In this document: positions 25,405 to 34,008 of the stretch, piece by piece | How positions within the stretch are numbered: position 1 is the first letter of the stretch | How the letters are laid out: each line of letters begins with the position of its first letter | Assembly: GCF_020736365.1 (NCBI RefSeq) | Contig: NZ_CP085988.1 | Coordinates: forward strand, 3,719,501 to 3,783,500 | DNA: 64,000 nt | From: Clostridium sp. M62/1 | GTDB taxonomy: Bacteria; Bacillota; Clostridia; Lachnospirales; Lachnospiraceae | Direction of reading: 5' to 3' | The notes under the pieces: generated by a model | Databases searched by the model: none | What the model was told of the DNA's origin: nothing | What the model saw: the letters and a program-made list of their open reading frames with translations, nothing else | Translations under genes and position numbers: made by a program

Positions 25405-26772
25405 TTATTCTCCCTCAATCTGCCTGAGAGCCTTCTTAAACTCAAAGCTGAACAGCACAGCCGTAAAGGTTACTGCCAGAAAATCTGCCACCGGCTCGGC
25501 CATGTAAACGGCGCGGCTCTGATCTGCCTGGAAAATCATCGGCATAATGTAGATCAGGGGAATCAGGAGTATAAACTTTCTCATGACAGCCACAATAATG
25601 GAATCCTTGGCCTTTCCCAGAGAGGTGAAGGTCATCTGGCAGGCTACCTGAATTCCAAACAGGAACAGACAGGTCATATAAATCCGAAGCGCTGTGCCTG
25701 TAAATTCCAGAAGCTCTGCGTCCGTTGTGAACATAGCCGCAAAGGCCCTCGGAAACAGCATTACGAGAATCCACAGCGCGGTGGAATAGACGAGACTGCT
25801 CTTTAAAAGGAGCTTAAAGGCATCCTTCACCCGTTTTCCATTGCCGGCTCCGTAGTTATAGCTGATAATAGGCTGTGCGCCCTGACCCAGCCCCTGAAGC
25901 GGCAGCATGGCAAACTGCATAACGCTCGTAAGAATGGTCATAGCTCCAACTGCAATATCTCCGCCGTATTTTAAGAGGGAGGAGTTAAAGCAGATGGAGA
26001 TAATGCTCTCGCTGGACTGCATAATAAAACTGGACAGTCCCAGAGCCAGGCTGGGAAGGATGATTTTCTTCTCCAGGCGCATATACTTCCTTCTGATTTT
26101 GAGATGGGTCTTCTTTCCCATCAGGAAGGCCAGCACCCATATGCAGGACAGAGCCTGGGAGAGAACCGTCGCCAGAGCCGCACCCCGCACTCCCATTCCA
26201 AACGTAAAAATAAAGATCGGATCCAGGATAATATTGGTAACCGCGCCTATCAGCACTGAGAGCATACCCGTCCTTGCAAAGCCCTGGGCCGTGATAAAGG
26301 AGTTCATTCCCAGGGTCATCTGGACGAAAATCGTTCCAAGCGCATAGATGTTCATGTAGCTGACGCCATACTCCACCGTATTTTCACTGGCTCCGAATGC
26401 CAGCAGGAAATCCCGGTTCCAGAGAAGCAGCGCTGCCGTCAGAACTACGGAAATAATAATCTGTGTGCAGAAGCAGTTCCCAAGGGTCTTCTCTGCTGAC
26501 ACCTTGTCTCCCTTTCCCATAAAAATGGAAGTCCTGGGAGCTCCTCCAAATCCTACAAAGGCCGCAAAGGCCGACACGATCATAATCAGAGGCATGCACA
26601 CGCCCACACCCGTAAGCGCCATGGCCCCCTCTCCCGGAATATGGCCGATGTAAATCCTGTCTACAATATTATAGAGCATATTAATAATCTGTGCAGCCAC
26701 AGTGGGCAGCGCCAGCTTTAAAAGAAGCCTGCCAATAGGCTCTTTCCCAAGAAAATCTCTGTCGTCCTTCAT
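25405..26772 (-). CDS. MATE family efflux transporter
   Basis: 455-residue multidrug/toxin exporter with 12 predicted helices in two homologous halves. It opens DFLGKEPIGRLLLKLALPTVAAQIINMLYNIVDRIYIGHI, the standard MatE start, and the second half repeats with SLALGLSSFIMQSSESIISI. The C-terminal half has ISYNYGAGNGKRVKDAFK. The ATG overlaps the MarR stop by 4 bp, so it is translated from the same transcript and is the likely target of that regulator. The substrate is unknown. Confidence 0.9.
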   Translation of the reverse strand: MKDDRDFLGKEPIGRLLLKLALPTVAAQIINMLYNIVDRIYIGHIPGEGAMALTGVGVCMPLIMIVSAFAAFVGFGGAPRTSIFMGKGDKVSAEKTLGNCFCTQIIISVVLTAALLLWNRDFLLAFGASENTVEYGVSYMNIYALGTIFVQMTLGMNSFITAQGFARTGMLSVLIGAVTNIILDPIFIFTFGMGVRGAALATVLSQALSCIWVLAFLMGKKTHLKIRRKYMRLEKKIILPSLALGLSSFIMQSSESIISICFNSSLLKYGGDIAVGAMTILTSVMQFAMLPLQGLGQGAQPIISYNYGAGNGKRVKDAFKLLLKSSLVYSTALWILVMLFPRAFAAMFTTDAELLEFTGTALRIYMTCLFLFGIQVACQMTFTSLGKAKDSIIVAVMRKFILLIPLIYIMPMIFQADQSRAVYMAEPVADFLAVTFTAVLFSFEFKKALRQIEGE

Positions 26773-27218
26773 TGCTGTTCCCTCCTCTTCTCCGCTTTGC
26801 TGATATTGCTGCCAATCTGCTCGTTGACTCTGTGGAAGGTTTCAATATCCTCCTCTGACAGTCCCCTGAAAATCTCTCTGTGAAATGCTTCCCTGATCTC
26901 GTCCAGCTCCCTGACGATATCCCCTGCCTTTTCTGTCAGAGACAGGTGGATTCGTCTTCTGTCCTTCCTGTCCTGGGTTCTGGAGATAAATCCTCTCTGG
27001 GCCAGGGATTCCACTGCCTGAGAGACATTGCTCTTCTGGAGCATCCTCAGCTCCACAATATCAGCCGCCGTATCCTTCCCCGGATTATTATTCAGAAAGC
27101 TGATTACCGTTGCCTCCATCAGATTCATCTGATACTTTCCGCAAATCTCCTTAAGCATACTCTCATGGAGCCTGATAATCCTCCTGATATTTATCAGAAA
27201 TTCCGTGCTGTGACTCAA
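26769..27218 (-). CDS. MarR family transcriptional regulator
   Basis: 149-residue winged-helix DNA-binding protein. The recognition region (VELRMLQKSNVSQAVESLAQRGFISRTQDRKDRRRIHLSLTEKA) has the MarR helix-turn-helix and wing with the DxRxxR motif. I choose TTG 27218 because GGGAGG is 7 bases upstream; the ORF continues to another TTG at 27263, but that lies in the promoter/operator region. It sits first in an operon with the MATE exporter and probably represses both. Confidence 0.88.
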   Translation of the reverse strand: MSHSTEFLINIRRIIRLHESMLKEICGKYQMNLMEATVISFLNNNPGKDTAADIVELRMLQKSNVSQAVESLAQRGFISRTQDRKDRRRIHLSLTEKAGDIVRELDEIREAFHREIFRGLSEEDIETFHRVNEQIGSNISKAEKRREQQ

Positions 27219-27240
27219 TTCTGCGCCTCCCGTCTGTATA

Positions 27241-27299
27241 GTTATTAAAAATAACCGTTTCAACAGGAACTATTATACTGCTGATTTCCAATCTGTCAA
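27241..27299 (-). promoter_or_regulatory. marR-MATE promoter and operator
   Basis: Minus-strand TTGACA (27294-27299), 16-bp spacer, TATAAT (27272-27277). Just downstream, GTTATT-AAA-AATAAC (27241-27255) is a perfect dyad between the -10 box and the start codon, well placed for MarR autorepression. Confidence 0.75.
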
Positions 27300-27361
27300 G
27301 CACGGAATATCACCATCTGCAGATTCAGGCGGCACAGCCAAGTCTTACCGCAGCCTCTCTG

Positions 27362-28966
27362 TCAGGACAGCTCTACCTTTTTCGCGGCAATCTTTTCCGC
27401 AAAAGCCTCATCATGCTCCACCAGCACCATGGCAGCTTTGCTCTCAGAGAGCAGCTGTTCCAGCTGCATCCTCGTAAACACATCGATGAAATTCAAAGGT
27501 TCATCCCACACATAGAGATGGGCACTGGTACAAAGGCCCGCAGCCAGAAGCACCTTCTTTTTCTGCCCCTCGCTGTAGGTTTCCATAGGCTTTGAAAACA
27601 GCTCCCTGGAAAATCCCAGCTTTCGAAGGACCGCCAGAAACAGCGTTCTGTCAAGCCCCCTCTGCTCCTGAAAATCTGACAGAAGGCCCCAAAGGCCGGA
27701 GGCATCCTGGGGGACATAAGAGATCACAAGACCAGGCGCCGTTCTGACAGTTCCGGCCAGCAGACAGGGCTGAGCCGGCTGCTGCCTCTGCTTCGCCCCC
27801 TTCATCGGTTCCCCGTCATCTGCCGCGGGCTTCTCCCCGCCGGCTTCACCCCTTCTGACATCGTACCCGCAGGCCTGAAGAATCGCTTTTAAGACGGTTG
27901 ACTTCCCGCTGCCGTTTTTTCCCGTCAGGATGACCCGCTCTCCCTGCCGGACAGAGAAATTCAGCTCTCTAAAGATAGCTTCTTTCGTACTCTGCGGATC
28001 ATATCCCAGCTTCACGTGTTCAAAGGAGACAAGCTCCTCCCGGAAGTGGGAAAGGGGCATCAGCTTTAAGATCTCTGCCTCCTCCCTGTCCTCCAAAAGC
28101 CCCTCCTTCTCCTGAATGGCCTTCTCTCTTCTCTGCTCCATACTTTTTCTTCTCTGCTGCATTTTTCTGGATTTTTCTCCCAGATAGCTTCTGCTTCCGA
28201 TAAATTTTCCATTTACGTAAGATCCGGTTCCGATTTTCAGATTTTCTGAATGATCGGCCCAGGAAGATGCCCTGGCCGCCGACTCTTTCAGTCTTCCGAT
28301 CTCCTTTTTCAGCTTTTCATTTTTCTGCAGCTCGAAGGCCTCTCTTTTCTCCCTGTTTTCCCACCAGGAAGAAAAGTTTCCCTGAACCACCTCAATATTT
28401 TTCCGGTTCAGCGCCAGCACATGATCAATACAGCCGTCCAGAAAACGTCTGTCGTGGGACACCAGAATAAAGCCCTTTTTCCGGCTCAGATACTGGCTCA
28501 CCTGCTTTCTCCCCTCCGAATCCAGATGGTTTGTGGGCTCGTCAATCAGCAGAAAGCGGTTTTCGCTGCTGAACAGGAGCGCCAGAAGCACCTTCGTCTG
28601 CTCTCCCTTGCTGAGAGTCCGAAAGGGCCTGAAAAGCACCTCCTCCTTCACGGAAAGAAGGTTCATCTCCCGGCACAGCTTCCAGAACTCATAGTCCGGC
28701 TTCACCTCCTCCACCACGTCTATGGTATTTTTTTCCATGTCCTTGACCGGATACGGAAAGTATTCAAAGGCTTCCGGGGACGCTATCGTTCCCCGATACT
28801 CATACTGGCCCATCAGAAGCTTCAGAAAGGTAGTCTTTCCCCTTCCGTTCCTTCCTATGAATCCCAGCTTCCAGTCTGTGTCTATGGTAAAGGATACATT
28901 CGCAAAAATATCCTCCCCGCTTCCGTCGTAATAAAATGTAAGGTTCTTTACCTGAATCTGTGACAT
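27362..28966 (-). CDS. ABC-F ribosomal protection protein, Lsa/Vga-like
   Basis: 534-residue soluble protein with two ATPase domains and no membrane helices. Domain 1 has GRNGRGKTT, LSKGEQTK and LLIDEPTNHLD. A long charged linker (about 195-300) would form the arm that enters the ribosome. Domain 2 has GKNGSGKST, YSEGQKKK and VWDEPLNFID. The start MSQIQVKNLTFYYDGS and the WDEPLNFID variant fit the Lsa/Vga branch, which protects against lincosamides, pleuromutilins and streptogramin A. Resistance is inferred from family only. ATG 28966 is 8 bases after GGAGG; the ATG at 28972 is too close. Domain 2 has a Lys/Glu/Gln-rich insertion after the Walker A helix (about 380-410). Confidence 0.85.
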   Translation of the reverse strand: MSQIQVKNLTFYYDGSGEDIFANVSFTIDTDWKLGFIGRNGRGKTTFLKLLMGQYEYRGTIASPEAFEYFPYPVKDMEKNTIDVVEEVKPDYEFWKLCREMNLLSVKEEVLFRPFRTLSKGEQTKVLLALLFSSENRFLLIDEPTNHLDSEGRKQVSQYLSRKKGFILVSHDRRFLDGCIDHVLALNRKNIEVVQGNFSSWWENREKREAFELQKNEKLKKEIGRLKESAARASSWADHSENLKIGTGSYVNGKFIGSRSYLGEKSRKMQQRRKSMEQRREKAIQEKEGLLEDREEAEILKLMPLSHFREELVSFEHVKLGYDPQSTKEAIFRELNFSVRQGERVILTGKNGSGKSTVLKAILQACGYDVRRGEAGGEKPAADDGEPMKGAKQRQQPAQPCLLAGTVRTAPGLVISYVPQDASGLWGLLSDFQEQRGLDRTLFLAVLRKLGFSRELFSKPMETYSEGQKKKVLLAAGLCTSAHLYVWDEPLNFIDVFTRMQLEQLLSESKAAMVLVEHDEAFAEKIAAKKVELS

Positions 28967-29113
28967 ATCCATTCCCTCCTTCTGTCTCCCGTGCAGGAGG
29001 CCGGTCCCGCTGCCGGACAGCTGTCAGCACAGTCTGGCCGGATTTTCCTTTCTGCCGCAGTGCGATCCCCGCGGAGCGTTTTCATATAACAGGGAACGAG
29101 GTTTCCTGTTACA
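28967..29113 (-). other. Proximal leader of the ABC-F gene
   Basis: Sequence between the leader terminator and the ABC-F start, containing a module B relative of the 130-bp repeat (29058-29113). Confidence 0.5.
29058..29113. repeat. Dispersed repeat, module B
   Basis: CAGTGCGATCCCCGCGGAGC followed by the hairpin AACAGG...CCTGTT; matches the second half of the 130-bp repeats at 197-456 with compensating changes (GCAGG/CCTGC versus ACAGG/CCTGT) that keep the stem paired. It lies directly beside the terminator T tract, as at 458. Confidence 0.8.
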
Positions 29114-29149
29114 TGAAAAAATGGGATGCAGGAAAATCCTGCATCCCAT
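29114..29149 (-). terminator. Leader terminator / attenuator of the ABC-F gene
   Basis: On the minus strand ATGGGATGCAGGA and TCCTGCATCCCAT form a 13-bp perfect stem followed by TTTTTTC. It sits about 330 nt after the promoter and 150 nt before the ABC-F start, the usual place for an antibiotic-responsive attenuator. Confidence 0.75.
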
Positions 29150-29476
29150 TCACCAGTGATATAGAGGTCTGTGTCCGCCGTCAGGGTATATTCTCAGGCT
29201 GCCCGGCTTTGCATCTGCACGCTCAGGCCCTCAGCTTTCCCCCATCTCTCCGGCTCTAGCCCCGTCTGCAATCTCAAAACAGACACCGGAGGCGGCGGTT
29301 TCCAAGTTTATCTCAATGAAAAGAATCACGTATTCCTGCATCACACGAACAGCGGGCTGTCTGCCCTGCTCTCCATGCACCTCATTCAGTTGAATTATCT
29401 GCAGAAATACAGCTTCATCCTTTCATCTCCAATCTGTCCTTCATGAACGGTGCAGAGTCTTCTGTCTGCATCCGTA
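29150..29476 (-). other. Distal ABC-F leader RNA
   Basis: Transcribed leader between promoter and terminator. It contains several short frames, including MRCMESRADSPLFV and a 36-codon frame MQEYVILFIEINLE..., which meets a TGA and is then open for about 26 more codons. None matches a family I know; one may be a regulatory leader peptide. Confidence 0.4.
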
Positions 29477-29483
29477 CCGGATC

Positions 29484-29512
29484 ACTATATCAGCATTGGA
29501 GGAAATTGTCAA
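29484..29512 (-). promoter_or_regulatory. Promoter of the ABC-F leader
   Basis: TTGACA, 17-bp spacer, TATAGT on the minus strand. The start is predicted near 29477, giving a leader of about 510 nt. Confidence 0.75.
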
Positions 29513-29553
29513 TAGGGGTTTTCTGCCGTTCACCCTATCCCGGCAGACAGAGC

Positions 29554-29916
29554 CTATGACAGGATCTCTGCCCCAAAGGGCATCAGAGCCAGCTTTGCAA
29601 TTTTAAAATGCTGGAGTCCGAAGGGTATGCCGATGATTGTGACACAGCAGAGAATCCCCATCACAGCCGACCCTGCCGCCATGGGGAGCCCCGTTGCAAT
29701 AAGCCAGATGATGTTCAGCAGAAGGGAACCGGCCCCGCCGCCGTACTGCACTTCCTTTCCGAAGGGGAAAAAGCTGAGAGACGCAAACTTGAAGCACTGA
29801 AGTCCTACCGGAATCCCTATGATGGTAATGCACCAGAGGCAGCCGGACAAAACCCAGCCAAGGCCGCTGATAAGCCCGCCCATAAGGAACCAGAGGATGT
29901 TGCCTAAAAGACTCAT
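29554..29916 (-). CDS. YccF family inner-membrane protein
   Basis: 120-residue membrane protein with two similar halves, each a hydrophobic helix pair ending in a glycine-rich ITIIGIPVGLQCFKFASLSFFPFGKEV or VTIIGIPFGLQHFKIAKLALMPFGAEI block. This repeat is the mark of the YccF domain family, whose role is unknown. The start is taken at ATG 29916 (MSLLGNILWFL); the longer frame to 30003 adds a hydrophilic stretch without homology. It is followed by the ABC-F leader promoter. Confidence 0.85.
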   Translation of the reverse strand: MSLLGNILWFLMGGLISGLGWVLSGCLWCITIIGIPVGLQCFKFASLSFFPFGKEVQYGGGAGSLLLNIIWLIATGLPMAAGSAVMGILCCVTIIGIPFGLQHFKIAKLALMPFGAEILS

Positions 29917-30016
29917 TATCTGATGACAGCCCCTTTCTATATAAATAGTTATAAATAGCTCATCCTTTTGCTCTCCATCTATTATAACGAGTCTGTCAGG
30001 CAAAACACTTCAAAAT

Positions 30017-30844
30017 TTAAAACCTTATGTCCTTAAATTTCTCGATATGCTGCTTGATGGCTGTCTCCACCGGCATCCTCTCTGCGCTGGATGCTCCGTA
30101 GAAGCCGTGCACTCCCTTCGTATGCTGCAGTACGTAAGCTGCATCCTCCGGGCTGGAAATAGGACCTCCATGGCAGAGTACGATCACATCGCTTCTCTCT
30201 GCCACAGCGGCATCGTGGATTTCCTGAACCACCTTTACTGCCGCATCCAGCTCCATGATGGTCTCTGCTCCGATAGAGCCTCCCACGGTGCAGCCGCAGT
30301 GGGCCACAACCACATCCGCCCCTGCCTTTGTCATTTTCACAGCCTCTTCCGGGTTAAACGCATACGGGGAGGAGAACAGGTCCATCTCATGGGCGATATG
30401 TACCATCTCTACTTCCAGGTTATAGCTCATTCCCGTCTCTTCAAAGGTCTGCCTCATCCTTCCCTCAAACAGACCGACGGTGGGGAAATTCTGAACGCCT
30501 GAATAGCCGATCTCCTTTACCTTCTTCAAAAACAGGTTCATATCCTTAAAAGGATCTGTTCCGTTTACTCCCGCCAGAACCGGCGTATGCTTCACCACCG
30601 GCAGGATCTCTCCGGCCATGTCCATAACTATCTGGTTGGCATCTCCATAGGCCAGCAGACCGGCGCTGGAGCCTCTGCCCGCCATCCTGTATCTTCCTGA
30701 GTTGTAGACAATAATCAGATCCGTTCCGCCGGCCTCCTCAAATTTAGCGCTGATGCCTGTGCCTGCTCCCGTTCCGATAATCGGGCGTCCCTCCTCAATA
30801 TTTTTTCTAAGCCTTCTTAAAATTTCTTTTCTCTCTACAGCCAT
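30017..30844 (-). CDS. PEP hydrolase-family TIM-barrel protein (Tm-1 C-terminal domain-like)
   Basis: 275-residue cytosolic TIM-barrel protein of the phosphoenolpyruvate-hydrolase-like family. Conserved glycine-rich turns are visible: [62 protein letters not shown] and [14 protein letters not shown]. It lacks the EDKxxxxxNS signature of true PEP mutase. It follows the UPF0261 gene by 43 bp. In plants the same two domains are fused in the antiviral protein Tm-1. The bacterial reaction is not established. Confidence 0.85.
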   Translation of the reverse strand: MAVERKEILRRLRKNIEEGRPIIGTGAGTGISAKFEEAGGTDLIIVYNSGRYRMAGRGSSAGLLAYGDANQIVMDMAGEILPVVKHTPVLAGVNGTDPFKDMNLFLKKVKEIGYSGVQNFPTVGLFEGRMRQTFEETGMSYNLEVEMVHIAHEMDLFSSPYAFNPEEAVKMTKAGADVVVAHCGCTVGGSIGAETIMELDAAVKVVQEIHDAAVAERSDVIVLCHGGPISSPEDAAYVLQHTKGVHGFYGASSAERMPVETAIKQHIEKFKDIRF

Positions 30845-30887
30845 TTTCTGCTTCCTTTCCCACTGGCTCAGCCAGTGTCTGTTTTTT

Positions 30888-32099
30888 CTATTCCATGATG
30901 CTTTTCAGCACCTCTACGCACCGTTTGGAAAATTCCGGATCATTGATATTGGCATCCACCCGATAAACGGGTATTTCTTTTTTTAGATTTCTCTCAATGG
31001 CCTGAAACAGGACTTCGTCTGTCTCCCAGTCACAGAATACCTCTCCCCTGCCGTCCAGGATGGACAGCCCCTTAAGGGGGAACAGGAAGGCTGTCGGGGC
31101 CTTCGAGGCATTCGCCTTCTGAGCCAGAATCTCCCCCAGCTTTTCATTCTCCTGCCTGTTTGTCCTCATCAGAGTCACCATGGGATTCCACTCATAGAAC
31201 AGCCTTCCTGCCTTCCTGTATTTTTCCGGCACTGTCTGGCTGCTTCCGAAATTGACCATGTCAAGGCATCCCGGCACAATCACATGGGGGATCCCGGCTG
31301 CTGCCGGGCCGTCAAGGCGCTCCGGGCCTGCTGACAAAATCCCTCCGCAGAGCTCATCTGCCCATTCTGTGGTAGTAATATCCAGGCAGGCGTTGCAGTA
31401 GCCCTCCCGGATCAGCTCCTCCATGGTCCTTCCTCCGCCTCCGGTGGCGTGAAACACAAGGGGCGAATAATCCTTTTCCAGCAGCTTCACACACTGCTCC
31501 ACACAGGGCGTTGAATTTCCGAACATGGACAGAAACACCACCGGCTTTTCTTCTCTTTCTTCCTGGGGATCCATCTGGGCCATCCCGCAGACAGCCCCCG
31601 CCGCTCTTGAAATAATCTGTCTTGAGAACCGGTTAATGCCGCACAGATCCACGATGGAAGGGTACAGCACAATATCCTTTGTCCCCACATATTCCCTGGT
31701 ATCCCCGGACGCCAGAGTGGTAACGCATACCTTGGGAAATCCGATCGGAAGGGCCTGCATGGCTGAGGCGGCAATGGAAGTTCCGCCGCCTCCTCCCATA
31801 CTGATCACACCGTTAATCTTGTTTTCTCTGTACAGCTGCCGGCAGATGCTTTTTGCTCCCTGGCACATAATTCTCATGGCATAGCCTCTGTCCTGCTTTT
31901 CCCTTAAATGGCAGATCCGCTCTCCGGCCGCCCCGGCCACCTCGTCGGATGTGACTGAAATCTCAAACTGGACCTCCGGCTCAAAAATCCCTGTATCCAT
32001 CGTCAAGATTTTGACCTCTCTCCTCAAAAGCTCCCGGTAAAGATATTCAAATTCTTTTCCCTTTGAGTCAAAGGTTCCCATCATCAAAATACATTTCAT
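30888..32099 (-). CDS. UPF0261 / Tm-1-like ATP-binding protein
   Basis: 403-residue protein. The start [20 protein letters not shown] is the UPF0261 signature, followed by [20 protein letters not shown] (ATP-binding glycine loop), [19 protein letters not shown] and [16 protein letters not shown]. The family binds ATP; its substrate is unknown. ATG 32099 has AAAGG 8 bases upstream. It forms an operon with the PEP-hydrolase-like gene downstream and the sugar-binding lipoprotein upstream, suggesting a role in breaking down an imported sugar derivative. Confidence 0.88.
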   Translation of the reverse strand: MKCILMMGTFDSKGKEFEYLYRELLRREVKILTMDTGIFEPEVQFEISVTSDEVAGAAGERICHLREKQDRGYAMRIMCQGAKSICRQLYRENKINGVISMGGGGGTSIAASAMQALPIGFPKVCVTTLASGDTREYVGTKDIVLYPSIVDLCGINRFSRQIISRAAGAVCGMAQMDPQEEREEKPVVFLSMFGNSTPCVEQCVKLLEKDYSPLVFHATGGGGRTMEELIREGYCNACLDITTTEWADELCGGILSAGPERLDGPAAAGIPHVIVPGCLDMVNFGSSQTVPEKYRKAGRLFYEWNPMVTLMRTNRQENEKLGEILAQKANASKAPTAFLFPLKGLSILDGRGEVFCDWETDEVLFQAIERNLKKEIPVYRVDANINDPEFSKRCVEVLKSIME

Positions 32100-32132
32100 C
32101 TGCAACGCCTTTCTGCCGCCTGTCAGAATCTT

Positions 32133-33182
32133 TTAGTAATTTCCTTCGTGGCTGGCTCTGTACTCTTCCAGATTCTCTGCTGTTACAAGCAGCGGCTCAA
32201 CGTAGATTTCCTTTTCCTCCAGAGTCTCACCTGCAACCAGCTTCTGCATTGCCTCAAGGGCAGCATCACACTGTGCCTGGGCATTCATGTCAAAGGAACC
32301 GCTCTGCTCGCCTGCCGCGATTGCATCCAGCGTATTCTCCTCGCAGTCGTTTGAATAGATCGGGATCGTGCCTAACACACCGTTGTCTCTCATTACCTGG
32401 CGCACGCCGGTTGCCATTCCGTCATTCATACATACGATACCGTCAATCTCCTCGCCGGATGAGAACCAGGTTTCTGTCAGTGCCATTGCCTCCTCTGCAT
32501 TCCAGTTGCCGGCGCCGTCGAACACTACATTGATCTCCGGGAACTCTTCAAGAGCCTTATCGTAGCCCTCGCGGATTGCCACAGTGGCTCCATGGCCCTC
32601 TGAACCATTGACAATCGCAAGATTAAATGCCTCTCCCAGTTCCTCCACCTCAAGTCGGATTGCCTCATAGCCTGTCTCTGCAAGGCTGCAGGCCACTACA
32701 CAGTCCACATTTGAGTTATCCTTGACTCCCTCGTGCAGCGTGATGACAAACATACCTGCTTCCTTTGCCTCCTTGAAGCCCTGTGTCACGCCCTCTCCTG
32801 TACAGTCGCACACAATTCCCACATACTGTCCGCTTGCGATTCCCTGCTCGATCTGGGACAGCTGTGTGGCCTCGTCTGAATCTGCAGTCAGATGATCCAC
32901 CTCAAATCCGTAGTCCTTGGCCGTGTCCACAAACACCTCTCCCATATAGGACATAAAGGAATTGTTGTTGTGAGTCTGAAGAAACAGCAGCTTTCCGAGA
33001 TTTTCGCTTTCTGCCTGCTGGGCCGCCGTCTCCTCTGTGCCTGCGGCCGCTCCTGTGGTCTCTGTTTTTTCTGCTGCCGCTTCAGTGGCTCCTGAGGAGG
33101 AATCAGACGGACTGCATCCCGCCATTCCAAGTACAAGACCTCCCGCTAAAAGAATCGACATCATCCTCTTCATTTTTTTCAT
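32133..33182 (-). CDS. Sugar ABC solute-binding lipoprotein (RbsB-like)
   Basis: 349-residue type 1 periplasmic-binding-fold lipoprotein with lipobox MAGC (Cys23) and a long Ala/Glu/Thr linker to about residue 62. The binding domain shows FLQTHNNNSFMSYMGEVFVDTAKDYGFEV, LSQIEQGIASGQYVGIVCD and DGIVCMNDGMATGVRQVMRDNG, typical of the ribose/autoinducer-2 family. It is intact, but the upstream permease gene is truncated and no ATPase gene is present, so the transporter is probably not functional as encoded here. Confidence 0.88.
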   Translation of the reverse strand: MKKMKRMMSILLAGGLVLGMAGCSPSDSSSGATEAAAEKTETTGAAAGTEETAAQQAESENLGKLLFLQTHNNNSFMSYMGEVFVDTAKDYGFEVDHLTADSDEATQLSQIEQGIASGQYVGIVCDCTGEGVTQGFKEAKEAGMFVITLHEGVKDNSNVDCVVACSLAETGYEAIRLEVEELGEAFNLAIVNGSEGHGATVAIREGYDKALEEFPEINVVFDGAGNWNAEEAMALTETWFSSGEEIDGIVCMNDGMATGVRQVMRDNGVLGTIPIYSNDCEENTLDAIAAGEQSGSFDMNAQAQCDAALEAMQKLVAGETLEEKEIYVEPLLVTAENLEEYRASHEGNY

Positions 33183-33273
33183 AATCTCTGCCTTCCTTTC
33201 TTCTTTTATATTTTTATATTTGTTTTTGCATTTTTGGTATTTTCCGATTTGCAGAATTTATCTCTGCGCTCTC

Positions 33274-34008
33274 TTATTTCTTCTTTCGGTTTACGTGAAC
33301 ATCAATATAGACTGCCGTAAAAATAATGGCTGCCTGCAAAATCTGCTGGAAGTATGTATTAATTCCCAGTATATCCATTCCGTTGCTGATAACTCCCACA
33401 ATCAGGACGCCTATCATGGTCCCGTACATGGTTCCCACTCCCCCTGAGAGGGAGACTCCGCCTATGACGGCTGCCGATATTACCGTCATCTCATATCCGT
33501 CTGCCGAGTTGGCATTTCCGGATGAGATTCTGGACGCCATCAAAAAACCGCAGATGCCGGCGCAGAGCCCGCTGAGCACATAGACCGAAAACTCAATCAG
33601 CTTTGTATTGATACCTGAATACCTGGCTGCCTCCTTATTTCCTCCCAGTGCATAAACCTTCCTCCCATATGTGGTAAAATGGAGAAGAATGACTCCGATG
33701 ATCATGGCTGCTATAAAGTAAAACACCATGTAGGGAATCCCGTAATTCACAACCTTTCCGCTCTCATCGAAGGTTCTCCCCAGAAAGCCGTTTGAAATGT
33801 TGACAAACTCCTGATTCAGGTTGAAAATTGCCTTTGCATTGGTGTATACATAGGCTGCGCCTCTCGCTGCAAGCATCATGCACATGGTCATGATAAACGG
33901 CGGGATCCGGCAAAATGCGATTCCAAAACCATTGACTGCACCGCATAAAATACCGATTGCAACGGATATCAGAATCGGGACGCTCCACGAAGGCGCAAAA
34001 AAACTCAT
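33274..34008 (-). pseudogene. Sugar ABC permease (RbsC-like), 5'-truncated
   Basis: Encodes the last ~235 residues of an RbsC-type permease: ILCGAVNGFGIAFCRIPPFIMTMCMMLAARGAAYVYTN, YALGGNKEAARYSGINT (the EAA-like coupling loop) and AAVIGGVSLSGGVGTMYGT. Family members are about 320 residues; roughly the first 80-90, with the first two or three helices, are missing. Upstream of about 33960-34000 the DNA becomes the 5'-truncated, oppositely oriented regulator gene. The nominal start at 34008 is antisense sequence from that gene, not a real start. Confidence 0.85.

Noticed and set aside
29171..29420. TGA inside the ABC-F leader frame as a second selenocysteine site
   Set aside because: No redox motif around it, no SECIS-like hairpin and no ribosome site for the frame.
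30017..30844. PEP mutase for local phosphonate synthesis
   Set aside because: The protein lacks the EDKxxxxxNS signature and matches the PEP-hydrolase-like family, so it does not complete an AEP pathway.
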